This document shows positions 1 through 7,813 of a DNA stretch of 64,000 nt, in pieces (the first letter of the stretch is position 1; every line of letters starts with the position of its first letter). The DNA lies in contig CAMCHJ010000005.1 of NCBI GenBank assembly GCA_945874665.1, positions 52,938 to 116,937 on the forward strand, given 5' to 3'. Source of the stretch: Chitinophaga pinensis. GTDB taxonomy: Bacteria; Bacteroidota; Bacteroidia; UBA7662. The position numbers and the translations under genes are program-made. The notes beneath the pieces were generated by a model. That model made no database searches. It was given only the letters and a program-made list of their open reading frames with translations, and was not told the DNA's origin.

Positions 1-1
1 C

Positions 2-433
2 GACAGTACCTTGGTTTTGCTCAATAGCACCTTAGCAAACCGGGTTCAAGTCGTTAAAAACTATGATCCGGATGCCTATTTAGAATGTTATCCAGGAAAG
101 CTGAACCAGGTAATCATGAACATCGCCAACAATGCCATCCATGCCATGCTGGCCGATACAGAGAAAAAAACGGGCACCCTCACCATTACTACCAAAGCGC
201 TTGCCGATACCATTAACATCACCATTTCCGACACAGGCATAGGCATGAGTGAAAAAGTGCGTTCCAAAATTTTTGACCCGTTTTTCACCACCAAAAGTGT
301 TGGCCAAGGCACGGGTCTTGGATTATCTATTGTGTACAGCATTATAGAACTTCATAAAGGCAGTATTTCTGTTGCTTCTGCCTTGAGCATAGGTACTACT
401 TTTTCAATAGATTTACCAAAATATCAAAGGTAA
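2..433 (+). CDS. Sensor histidine kinase, C-terminal part (cut by window edge)
   Basis: This is the ATP-binding end of a histidine kinase; the reading frame is open to the first bases, so the sensor and dimerisation domains lie outside the window. The visible 140 or so residues form a HATPase_c domain: an N-box around NIANNAIHAM, a G1 box (DTGIGM), an F-box (FDPFFTTK) and a G2 box (GTGLGLSIV). That pattern is typical of NtrB/ZraS-like kinases. The stop codon TAA shares its last base with the ATG of the next gene, a receiver-kinase hybrid, so the two are probably translated together and may work in one phosphorelay. The signal sensed cannot be told from this part. Confidence 0.9.
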   Translation, partial: DSTLVLLNSTLANRVQVVKNYDPDAYLECYPGKLNQVIMNIANNAIHAMLADTEKKTGTLTITTKALADTINITISDTGIGMSEKVRSKIFDPFFTTKSVGQGTGLGLSIVYSIIELHKGSISVASALSIGTTFSIDLPKYQR

Positions 434-1515
434 TGCAAGGTAAAATAGCAGTGTTATACATCGACGATGAAAGACATAATTTGTATGCCTTCAGAGCCAC
501 CTTTAGGATAGATTATGAGGTTTACATCGCAGAAAGCACTGATGAAGCCCGGCAAATACTTGCGAATCATGCTATCTCCATTGTAGTTGCCGACCAACGC
601 ATGCCAAAAGAAACAGGCATCGAGTTTTTTGAGTCAATCATGCGCACACACCCCCATGTAATGCGCATTTTGCTAACGGGCTACACAGATATTCAAGCTG
701 TAATCAATGCGGTAAACCTGGGCAATGTATTTCGTTATCTTCAAAAACCTTGGAAAGAAGAAGAAATCAGAACAGCGATCAGTCAGGCTTATGAAATTCA
801 CCACGCGCGTGAGCAGGTCATCATAAAAAACAAAGACCTAGAGTTGGCTTATTCTGAACTCGACAAATTTGTATACAGTGCCTCGCACGACATGCGTTCG
901 CCACTGATGAGCATATTGGGCGTTATAAAAATAGCTAGGCTAGAAGGCAACCAATCCAATACCAAGGCTTACTTCGATATGATTGAAGAGAGCGTTGACC
1001 GCTTGGATGGATTCATCAAAAACATCATTGACTATTACCAGAACAAACGAATTAATTTGCATTATTCTGAAATAGACTTCCAGGACATGGTGGATTTTTG
1101 CATCCAGAATCAACTCCAAAACGCGCCATCTGAAATCAATTTTAATGTGGAAATAGCACAAACACTGCCATTTACTTCCGATAAATTAAAGTTGGGTATT
1201 GCCATAAGCAATTTGATTAGCAATGGAATTAAATATCAAGACCATAGCAAGACTAAAAAAGAGCTCTCGGTTAAAGTAACGGTAGATGCTACACGGGCAA
1301 CCATTCGCATTGAAGACAACGGAATTGGTATTCAGGAGGGAGAAACCGAAAATATTTTTAAGATATTTTACCGTGCTACCAATAGGAATCCAGGCTCGGG
1401 CATTGGGCTTTATGTTGTAAAAGACGCCATAGATCAACTCAATGGCACTATTGAGGTGCAGTCGACTTACGGCCAAGGCAGCATTTTTGAATTGAAGATA
1501 CCCAATCAAGCATAG
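433..1515 (+). CDS. Response regulator receiver-histidine kinase hybrid
   Basis: This 360-residue cytoplasmic protein starts with a receiver domain (about residues 4-120) carrying the acidic pair D11-D12, the phosphoacceptor D54 in VVADQRMP, T82 and K105 in QKPW. The GYTD...RYLQKPW region resembles HupR/RpfG-type receivers. A short helix leads to a dimerisation domain with the phosphoacceptor H152 (SASHDMRSPL) and a HATPase domain with NLISNGIKY, DNGIGI and GSGIGLYVV. It has no membrane segment or DNA-binding domain, so it probably takes phosphate from the upstream kinase and passes or drains it. It starts inside the stop codon of that kinase gene. The output partner is not visible in the window. 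Confidence 0.9.
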   Translation: MQGKIAVLYIDDERHNLYAFRATFRIDYEVYIAESTDEARQILANHAISIVVADQRMPKETGIEFFESIMRTHPHVMRILLTGYTDIQAVINAVNLGNVFRYLQKPWKEEEIRTAISQAYEIHHAREQVIIKNKDLELAYSELDKFVYSASHDMRSPLMSILGVIKIARLEGNQSNTKAYFDMIEESVDRLDGFIKNIIDYYQNKRINLHYSEIDFQDMVDFCIQNQLQNAPSEINFNVEIAQTLPFTSDKLKLGIAISNLISNGIKYQDHSKTKKELSVKVTVDATRATIRIEDNGIGIQEGETENIFKIFYRATNRNPGSGIGLYVVKDAIDQLNGTIEVQSTYGQGSIFELKIPNQA

Positions 1516-1578
1516 CTTCAAAGGCTACTCCCTACCTAGCGCACAAAGTGCTTTTCAAGCTACCTACACTACCTATTA

Positions 1579-1631
1579 TGACAGACACTTTGCCAAAATG
1601 ACAGCAAACACGCTGTGGCATTAGCTTTGAT
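1579..1631 (+). promoter_or_regulatory. Candidate heat-shock promoter region of htpG
   Basis: The stretch holds TGACAG-N14-TGACAG (1579-1604, with TTTGCCAAAA in the middle) followed by TGGCAT-N5-TTGAT (1616-1631). The second part has GG-N10-GA spacing like a sigma-54 -24/-12 element, with GA in place of the usual GC. The predicted transcription start would fall about 12 bases before the htpG ATG. A closely similar arrangement lies before dnaK (43068-43132). Promoter identity is inferred from this resemblance and has not been shown. Confidence 0.5.
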
Positions 1632-1653
1632 GTAGCACTTGAAATTTAGAACT

Positions 1654-3474
1654 ATGGAACAAAGCAGAAAAGGAACCATCTCGGTCAATACAGAAAACAT
1701 CTTCCCCATCATTAAAAAGTCGCTTTACTCCAATCATGAAATATTTTTACGTGAGTTGGTAAGTAATGCAGTAGATGCATCCCAAAAAATTAAAACGCTG
1801 GCTTCTTTAGGTGAATTTAAAGGAGAATTAGGTGATATTAAAGTTACGGTAAGCATCGACAAAGAGGCCAAAACCATTACAGTAAGCGACCGTGGCATTG
1901 GTTTAACCGCCGATGAAATTGAAAAATACATCAACCAGGTAGCCTTTTCGGGCGCAACTGAGTTTGTAGAGAAGTACAAAGACAAAGCCGAACTCAATAG
2001 CATGATTGGCAATTTTGGCTTGGGCTTTTACTCGGCCTTTATGGTAGCCAAAAATGTTGAAATTCAATCCCTTGCGCATTACTCCGATGCCACTGCGGTG
2101 CATTGGATTTGTGACGGTAGCACCAGTTTTGAAATCAGTGCTGGTACACGCGTAGAACGCGGCTCGGATGTGATTTTACACATTGCTGAAGACTCCGAAG
2201 AGTTTTTAGACAGCTATCGCCTAAAAAATATCCTCACCAAATACTGCAAGTTTTTGCCGGTTGAAATTGAGTTTGAAGGTGCGGTAGTGAATCAAACGCA
2301 GCCTTTGTGGACCAAAAAGCCAGCTGAGCTCACGGATGAGGACTACCAGAAATTTTACGAAGACCTCTACCCCATGGCTGAAAAGCCGTTGTTTTGGATT
2401 CACTTAAATGTAGACTATCCGTTCAACCTGACAGGCGTTTTGTACTTTCCAAAATTGAAAGTCGACTTCGAACCCAACAAAAATAAAATACACCTCTACA
2501 GTCGACAGGTGTTTATTACCGACGCCGTAGAAGACATTGTGCCCGACTACTTACGCTTGTTGCATGGTGTAATTGACTCTCCTGACATTCCTTTAAACGT
2601 ATCGCGCTCCTTTTTACAAACCGACGGCAATGTCAAAAAAATCAACAGCCACATCAGCAAAAAAGTAGCTGACAAACTCAATGAGCTTTTCAAAAACGAC
2701 CGTCCCGGATTTGAAGAAAAGTGGGAAAGTCTCGATTTATTCGTGAAATACGGCATGCTCAGCGACGAAAAGTTCTATGATCGCGCCAAGGGTTTTTGCT
2801 TGTATAAGAATGTTGATGGTCAGTTGAACGACTGGGAAGCCTATCAGCAAAAAATTGAGGCCACCCAAAAAGACAAAAACGGCAACCTCATTGTGCTTTA
2901 CACCAGTGATGCTGAGGCGCAGCACGGCTTCATTGCCGCCGCCCAAAAACGCAGTTACGACATTATGGTACTTGGCAGCGTTATCGACAGCCACTTTTTG
3001 AGTTTCATTGAAAGCAAACTCGAAAAAACCCAGTTTAAACGTGTGGATGCAGAAACCATCGACAAACTCATCGAAAAAGAAGAAACCTATGCCTCTCTCC
3101 TAAGCGATGAACAAACCCAAGAAGCAGTCAAACTTTTCGAAACCCTCATTGCCAACGACAACTACCAAGTGAGCTCGGCAGCGCTTTCGCCCGACGACCA
3201 GCCTGTGGTGGTAACGCGTTCCGAATTCATCCGCAGGATGAACGAAATGGCGGCAACCGGTGGTGGTGGGATGTTTGGAGGACAAATGAAAGAACCCATG
3301 CAAGTGGTTCTAAACACGGCACACCCCTATCTTCAAAAGTTGAGCAGCAGCACCGAGGCTGATCAGCGTGATAAGTTGGCGCGCCAGGCCTATGACTTAG
3401 CTTTACTTTCCCAAGGTTTACTCAAAGGTGAAGCACTCACGGCATTCATTGAACGCAGTATTGATTTGTCTTAA
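1654..3474 (+). CDS. htpG: Molecular chaperone HtpG (bacterial Hsp90)
   Basis: This 606-residue cytosolic ATP-dependent chaperone has the GHKL ATPase domain at its N terminus: GTISVNTENIFPIIKK, the catalytic/metal pair E34 and N38 in RELVSNAVDAS, DRGIGL near residue 85, and GNFGLGFYSAF near 125. The middle domain carries LNVSRSFLQ, where Hsp90s place the conserved catalytic arginine, and the C-terminal dimerisation domain follows. The frame extends upstream to a TTG at 1639, but the ATG at 1654 matches the usual start of the family and leaves room for the promoter element. A possible heat-shock-type promoter precedes it. The gene stands alone and is followed by a strong terminator. Confidence 0.97.
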   Translation: MEQSRKGTISVNTENIFPIIKKSLYSNHEIFLRELVSNAVDASQKIKTLASLGEFKGELGDIKVTVSIDKEAKTITVSDRGIGLTADEIEKYINQVAFSGATEFVEKYKDKAELNSMIGNFGLGFYSAFMVAKNVEIQSLAHYSDATAVHWICDGSTSFEISAGTRVERGSDVILHIAEDSEEFLDSYRLKNILTKYCKFLPVEIEFEGAVVNQTQPLWTKKPAELTDEDYQKFYEDLYPMAEKPLFWIHLNVDYPFNLTGVLYFPKLKVDFEPNKNKIHLYSRQVFITDAVEDIVPDYLRLLHGVIDSPDIPLNVSRSFLQTDGNVKKINSHISKKVADKLNELFKNDRPGFEEKWESLDLFVKYGMLSDEKFYDRAKGFCLYKNVDGQLNDWEAYQQKIEATQKDKNGNLIVLYTSDAEAQHGFIAAAQKRSYDIMVLGSVIDSHFLSFIESKLEKTQFKRVDAETIDKLIEKEETYASLLSDEQTQEAVKLFETLIANDNYQVSSAALSPDDQPVVVTRSEFIRRMNEMAATGGGGMFGGQMKEPMQVVLNTAHPYLQKLSSSTEADQRDKLARQAYDLALLSQGLLKGEALTAFIERSIDLS

Positions 3475-3562
3475 GTACTGCCTATCATATTCTTATAACA
3501 TCTTAATTAATCAATCAGATTAAGATTAGGCTTCACCGCCTGCTCCTACGTCAAACGCATTT

Positions 3563-3602
3563 AACGCATGCACCGCATACCTGTGGTGCATGCGTTTTTT
3601 TT
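3563..3602 (+). terminator. Rho-independent terminator after htpG
   Basis: A perfect 12-bp stem AACGCATGCACC / GGTGCATGCGTT (3563-3574 and 3585-3596) with a 10-base loop runs into a T tract. It lies about 90 bases beyond the htpG stop. Confidence 0.9.
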
Positions 3603-3862
3603 ACCCAATCACACTTTTTCAATAAATATCTTGAAGCAAATCAGCAGCCATGTGCCCTTTGGTATCAGCTGCCCTAGCCCACGTTGTTTAGCTGAAAATA
3701 CGGTCGGTTATTGTAAGGTTCCGAGCTATGCTCGACCTTCAGCTGCGATTGAAAAGGCCAGTAAAGAGGACGCCAAGGTTATCCACATCTAAGTGAGCAA
3801 AAAAATGTGCTCCTTTCCTGTTTCAAAATATAAACTACCCATCCTTTTTGGGCTTATTTATT

Positions 3863-3870
3863 TACTTTTG
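3863..3870 (+). promoter_or_regulatory. Bacteroidota -7 box of purH
   Basis: TACTTTTG matches TAnnTTTG, 23 bases before the chosen purH ATG. An alternative GTG start at 3870 would lie inside this box, which argues for the ATG at 3894. No clear -33 TTTG is seen at standard spacing. Confidence 0.6.
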
Positions 3871-3893
3871 TGACTTCATTCATCACAATCTTC

Positions 3894-5414
3894 ATGACCC
3901 TAATACCCATCAAATCCGCCTTAATCTCAGTCTATTACAAAGATGGCCTTGAATCACTTGTTAAAGAGCTTCATGCACAGCAGGTTGAGATTTACTCGAC
4001 TGGTGGTACGCAAGCCTTTATCGAAAACTTAGGCATTCCTGTTCATACTGTGGAAGGGCTCACGGGCTATGCATCTATATTGGGCGGTCGCGTTAAAACC
4101 CTACATCCGAAAGTCTTTGGTGGTATTTTGGCCCGTCGCGAAGAAATGAACGACATCAATGATTTGGCGGCTTACGACATTCCCACCCTGGATCTGGTAA
4201 TTGTTGACCTCTACCCTTTTGAAGAAACAGTGGCTTCAGGCGCTGGGCATCAGGAGGTGATTGAGAAAATAGATATAGGTGGCATTTCCCTCATCCGTGC
4301 GGGTGCCAAAAACTACAAAGAAGTAGTGATTTTATCATCGAAAGACCAATATGCACGCCTACTCGGGCAGTTGCAAGCACAAGGCGGCACTACCGTTGAT
4401 GAACGAAAGCAATATGCCGCCGAGGCATTTGCAGTAAGCAGTTATTACGACAGTCAAATTTTCAATTATTTCAATATTGAAGCTGGGATTCCTGCCTTGC
4501 GTTTGGTGAACAACAAGGCGCAAGCGCTGCGTTATGGAGAAAATCCACACCAAAAAGGTACTTTTTTCGGCGATTTAGACGAGGTTTTCGATATCTTGAA
4601 TGGCAAACAACTTAGTTACAACAACCTGCTGGATGTTGATGCTGCTGTAAATTTGTTGGCCGATTTCGACGAACCCACCTTTGCCATCATCAAGCACAAC
4701 AACGCCTGTGGTTTGGCATCTCGTCCTACCATTTTTCAAGCCTGGCAAGATGCTTTGGCAGGTGATCCCATTTCGGCCTTTGGTGGTGTACTCATGAGCA
4801 ATGAAACCATTGATTTAACGACAGCACAAGAAATTGATAAGATTTTTTACGAAGTTTTGATTGCCCCCGCTTACAGTGCCGAGGCTGTTGAGCTGCTTTG
4901 CAAAAAGAAAAATCGCATTTTGGTTCGCATGAAAAAACCAGTCCATAATCCTATGCACGTGCGCAGTATTTTGAATGGCGTTTTGCATCAGGACAAGAAT
5001 ACTTTTGTAGACAGCAGTGCTAACCTAAAAACAGTAACAGCCATTACACCCAATCAGCAAGAGATTGAGGACATGATTTTTGCGGCCAAATTGGTTAAAC
5101 ACACCAAAAGCAATGCCATTGTTTTAGCTAAAAACAAGCAGTTAATCGGCAGTGGCACAGGCCAAACTTCGCGCATCGACGCCATGAAGCAGGCCGTTCA
5201 CAAGGCCAGAAGTTTTAATTTTGACGTACATGGCGCCGTGCTTGCAAGCGATGCTTTTTTTCCCTTTGCGGATAGCGTAGAGGTGGCTTACAACGAGGGA
5301 ATTCGCGCAGTAATTCAACCTGGCGGAAGCATTAAGGACCAAGACAGCATAGATTTTTGCAATTCTCACGGAATGTCGATGGTCTTTACTGGGATACGTC
5401 ATTTTAAACACTAA
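3894..5414 (+). CDS. purH: Bifunctional AICAR transformylase / IMP cyclohydrolase
   Basis: PurH catalyses the last two steps of de novo IMP synthesis in the cytosol: formylation of AICAR with 10-formyl-tetrahydrofolate, then ring closure. The product of 506 residues is normal length. The N-terminal MGS-like cyclohydrolase domain shows STGGT, GGRVKTLHPKVFGGIL and the DLYPFEE motif. The C-terminal transformylase domain shows LRYGENPHQ and the catalytic KHNNACG stretch. The ATG at 3894 is preferred over an upstream GTG because it fits the family start and the promoter box. The rod-shape genes follow 25 bases later in the same direction, though mreB may have its own promoter over the purH stop. 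Confidence 0.96.
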   Translation: MTLIPIKSALISVYYKDGLESLVKELHAQQVEIYSTGGTQAFIENLGIPVHTVEGLTGYASILGGRVKTLHPKVFGGILARREEMNDINDLAAYDIPTLDLVIVDLYPFEETVASGAGHQEVIEKIDIGGISLIRAGAKNYKEVVILSSKDQYARLLGQLQAQGGTTVDERKQYAAEAFAVSSYYDSQIFNYFNIEAGIPALRLVNNKAQALRYGENPHQKGTFFGDLDEVFDILNGKQLSYNNLLDVDAAVNLLADFDEPTFAIIKHNNACGLASRPTIFQAWQDALAGDPISAFGGVLMSNETIDLTTAQEIDKIFYEVLIAPAYSAEAVELLCKKKNRILVRMKKPVHNPMHVRSILNGVLHQDKNTFVDSSANLKTVTAITPNQQEIEDMIFAAKLVKHTKSNAIVLAKNKQLIGSGTGQTSRIDAMKQAVHKARSFNFDVHGAVLASDAFFPFADSVEVAYNEGIRAVIQPGGSIKDQDSIDFCNSHGMSMVFTGIRHFKH

Positions 5415-5419
5415 ATTTG
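5412..5419 (+). promoter_or_regulatory. Bacteroidota -7 box of mreB
   Basis: TAAATTTG fits TAnnTTTG exactly, overlaps the purH stop codon TAA and ends 20 bases before the mreB ATG. It may allow the rod-shape operon to be transcribed independently of purH. Confidence 0.55.
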
Positions 5420-5439
5420 TCAGCTTAGTAAATTTACAA

Positions 5440-6462
5440 ATGGGATTATTCGATTTTTTCACCCAAGAGATTGCGATTGACTTGGGAACAGCCAATACGT
5501 TAATCATATTCAACGACAAAGTAGTGGTAGATGAGCCATCGATTGTGGCCATCGACCGCACGACCAATAAAGTTTTGGCCATTGGCAAGCAAGCACAACA
5601 GATGCATGGCAAGACGCATGAAAACATCAAAACGATTCGTCCCCTCAAAGACGGCGTTATTGCAGATTTTCATGCGGCTGAAAACATGATCCGCGGCATG
5701 ATTGACATGATCAATCCAAAAAAACGCTTTTTTGCTCCGTCCTTGCGCATGGTAATTTGTATTCCTTCAGGCATCACTGAAGTAGAAAAACGTGCCGTTC
5801 GCGACAGTGCCGAGCATGCTGGTGCCAAGGAAGTGTATTTGATTCACGAGCCGATGGCTGCTGCTATTGGTATTGGCATTGATGTGGAAGAGCCCAAGGG
5901 CAATATGATCATCGACATAGGCGGTGGCACATCGGAAATTGCGGTGATTGCCCTGGCGGGTATTGTTTGCGACCAGTCGATTCGTGTAGCCGGTGACCAA
6001 TTCACTGCCGATGTATTAGAGTACATCCGTCGCCAGCACAACATGCTTATCGGAGATCGTACTGCAGAAATGATCAAAATCCAAGTAGGATCGGCCTTGC
6101 CTGAGCTCGAAGATCCACCTGCAGACATTACGGTAAGTGGTCGCGACCTCATGACCGGTATTCCTAAACAAATCACAGTGAGCTACACAGAAATAGCCCA
6201 CGCACTCGACAAATCTATCAGTAAGGTGGAGGGCGCGATTTTGAAAGCGCTCGAAATCACCCCACCCGAATTGGCTTCTGACATCCATGAAACAGGCATT
6301 TACCTCACTGGTGGTGGGGCGTTAATCCGTGGTTTGGATAAGCGCATAAGCCATAAAACGAAGTTGAAGGTGCACATTGCCGAAGACCCATTGCGTGCGG
6401 TAGTACGTGGCACAGGCATTGCACTAAAAAACATCGACCGTTTCAACTTCTTGATGACCTGA
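5440..6462 (+). CDS. mreB: Rod shape-determining protein MreB (bacterial actin)
   Basis: MreB forms short membrane-bound filaments under the inner membrane that guide the peptidoglycan elongation machinery. The 340-residue product has the actin-fold ATPase motifs: phosphate 1 DLGTANT near residue 15, phosphate 2 IDIGGGTSEIAVI near 165, and the adenosine motif YLTGGGALIRGLD near 288. The N-terminal MGLFDFFTQE is the usual short amphipathic lead. It heads the compact cluster mreB-mreC-mreD-pbp2-rodA, whose joins are either a few bases apart or overlapping, which suggests one transcript for the elongasome. Confidence 0.98.
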   Translation: MGLFDFFTQEIAIDLGTANTLIIFNDKVVVDEPSIVAIDRTTNKVLAIGKQAQQMHGKTHENIKTIRPLKDGVIADFHAAENMIRGMIDMINPKKRFFAPSLRMVICIPSGITEVEKRAVRDSAEHAGAKEVYLIHEPMAAAIGIGIDVEEPKGNMIIDIGGGTSEIAVIALAGIVCDQSIRVAGDQFTADVLEYIRRQHNMLIGDRTAEMIKIQVGSALPELEDPPADITVSGRDLMTGIPKQITVSYTEIAHALDKSISKVEGAILKALEITPPELASDIHETGIYLTGGGALIRGLDKRISHKTKLKVHIAEDPLRAVVRGTGIALKNIDRFNFLMT

Positions 6463-6471
6463 TAAACTGTC

Positions 6472-7305
6472 ATGCGGGCGATACTTCGGTTTTTGTTCGG
6501 CTTACGCCTTATTTTCCTGTTTATAGCCTTACAGTCTATAGCGGTGGTGCTAATCATTCGTCAAAATGCTTTTCATAGGGCTAGCTATTTCAACAGCAGC
6601 AATGCCGTTGCAGGAAAACTGTATAACAATGTAGCCAATGCCAGGTATTTTTTCTCTTTGAATACCATTAACGACAGTCTCGCCACAGAAAACAGCCGGC
6701 TCAGAGCACAATTATCCACTAAATACGTCGGACAAACATCGAATTGGCTTGTGCGTGACAGTAGCGTGTTGCGCGTTCCTAGATACACCTACACTTCAGC
6801 TAAGGTAGTCAACAGCACCATTGGTTATCGCAGCAACTACCTCACCCTCGACAAGGGCAGCGATGCAGGCATTGCGCCCCGGATGGCTGTAGTAAGTGCC
6901 AACGGAATTGTTGGCATCGTAAAGGATGTGTCTGCCAATTTTTCGACGGTCATTTCAGTGCTCAACAAAAACGCACGCATCAGCGCCAAACTGAAGAAAA
7001 GCGGCACTACGGGTACTATCGTTTGGGAGGGCGTTAATTATCGCGTGGCTAGCTTAATTGAAATACCAATTCATGTGGATGTGGCGGTAGGCGACACTGT
7101 GAGCACCAGTCAGTACTCCAACATTTTTCCAGAGAATATTTACATCGGAAAGGTCAAGTCTATTCAAAAAACCGAAGGCTCCAGCACCTATCAAATCAAA
7201 ATAAAGTTGGGCACAGATTATCAGCGATTGAATTTTGTCGATGTCATTGGTGACAAAATTCAAGCCGAGCGCGACTCATTGGAAGGAGGATTGTTGTATG
7301 ATTGA
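6472..7305 (+). CDS. mreC: Rod shape-determining protein MreC
   Basis: MreC is a bitopic inner-membrane protein that links MreB to the periplasmic synthases and activates PBP2. The 277 residues show a single membrane segment near residues 8-30, a coiled-coil stretch around residues 55-80 (LNTINDSLATENSRLRAQ) and the periplasmic beta-barrel domain, with the family stretch LDKGSDAGIAPRMAVVSANGIVG. It begins 9 bases after the mreB stop. Its last 8 bases overlap the start of mreD, and it carries the mreD Shine-Dalgarno-like sequence. Confidence 0.95.
   Translation: MRAILRFLFGLRLIFLFIALQSIAVVLIIRQNAFHRASYFNSSNAVAGKLYNNVANARYFFSLNTINDSLATENSRLRAQLSTKYVGQTSNWLVRDSSVLRVPRYTYTSAKVVNSTIGYRSNYLTLDKGSDAGIAPRMAVVSANGIVGIVKDVSANFSTVISVLNKNARISAKLKKSGTTGTIVWEGVNYRVASLIEIPIHVDVAVGDTVSTSQYSNIFPENIYIGKVKSIQKTEGSSTYQIKIKLGTDYQRLNFVDVIGDKIQAERDSLEGGLLYD
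7281..7290 (+). promoter_or_regulatory. Strong Shine-Dalgarno sequence before mreD
   Basis: GGAAGGAGGA lies 7 bases before the ATG at 7298, inside the end of mreC. Good Shine-Dalgarno sites are uncommon in Bacteroidota, so it helps to fix the mreD start over an ATG at 7235 in the same frame. Confidence 0.7.
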
Positions 7306-7813
7306 CGTTCTTAAACACATCTCCCGATGGTTTCTTTTGGTGTTGCTTCAAATCATCGTATTCAATCGCATCGGGTTTTACAGTCTTTTCAACCCCTTTA
7401 TCTATATCTTTTTTATATTGATGCTTCCATTGGCGACGCCTCGTTCGTTGCTACTGATTTTGGCATTTATAACAGGCTTAACGGTTGATGTTTTCTCAAA
7501 CACAGGGGGATTACATGCCTTTGCATCTACCCTCATAGCGTTTGTACGTCCGTTTTGGATTCAAATTGCCATTCCAAGAAGCAATTATGACGATTTGAGC
7601 AATATCAAACTCAAAGAAGTAGAATTTGGTCAATTTATAGCCTACAGCAGTGTAATCCTCTTGCTGCATCACTTTGTGTTGTACCTGACTGAATCATTGG
7701 CATGGGGCGATTTACTGTTGATAATAGGAAAAGCCATTATCAATACACTCATTTCTTTGCTTGCCATTATTGCTTTCCGGTATTTTGACTTGAGTTCAAG
7801 CAAAAAAGCATGA
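7298..7813 (+). CDS. mreD: Rod shape-determining protein MreD
   Basis: This is a small polytopic inner-membrane protein of 171 residues with about five hydrophobic segments. The sequence is weakly conserved, as is usual for MreD; the call rests on topology, length and its place between mreC and pbp2. The segment LTVDVFSNTGGLHAFASTL fits the conserved D-x-F/L-S...GLHA motif of the family. The start is the ATG preceded by a purine-rich site inside mreC; the longer frame from 7235 would add 21 residues of unlikely sequence. Its stop overlaps the start of the next gene (ATGA). Confidence 0.88.
   Translation: MIDVLKHISRWFLLVLLQIIVFNRIGFYSLFNPFIYIFFILMLPLATPRSLLLILAFITGLTVDVFSNTGGLHAFASTLIAFVRPFWIQIAIPRSNYDDLSNIKLKEVEFGQFIAYSSVILLLHHFVLYLTESLAWGDLLLIIGKAIINTLISLLAIIAFRYFDLSSSKKA

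Larger units (their letters stand above)
3475..3893 (+). other. Intergenic region between htpG and purH
   Basis: About 420 bases without a convincing gene. It holds the terminator at 3563-3602, an imperfect nested hairpin at 3690-3744 (outer arms AGCTGA/TCAGCT, inner arms AAGGT..CGAGC/GCTCGACCTT) and the purH -7 box at 3863-3870. A 74-codon open frame at 3568-3792 runs through the terminator, has no family resemblance and is judged spurious. Confidence 0.7.

Noticed and set aside
1639..1653. TTG start for htpG
   Set aside because: The ATG at 1654 matches the family start, and the TTG would place coding sequence at the presumed transcription start.
3568..3792. A 74-codon open frame between htpG and purH
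   Set aside because: It starts inside a strong terminator hairpin, has no recognisable pattern and no start signal, and its region is better explained as intergenic structure.
5142..5648. A 168-codon minus-strand frame over purH and mreB
   Set aside because: It spans the end of purH and the start of mreB on the opposite strand; both have full family motifs.
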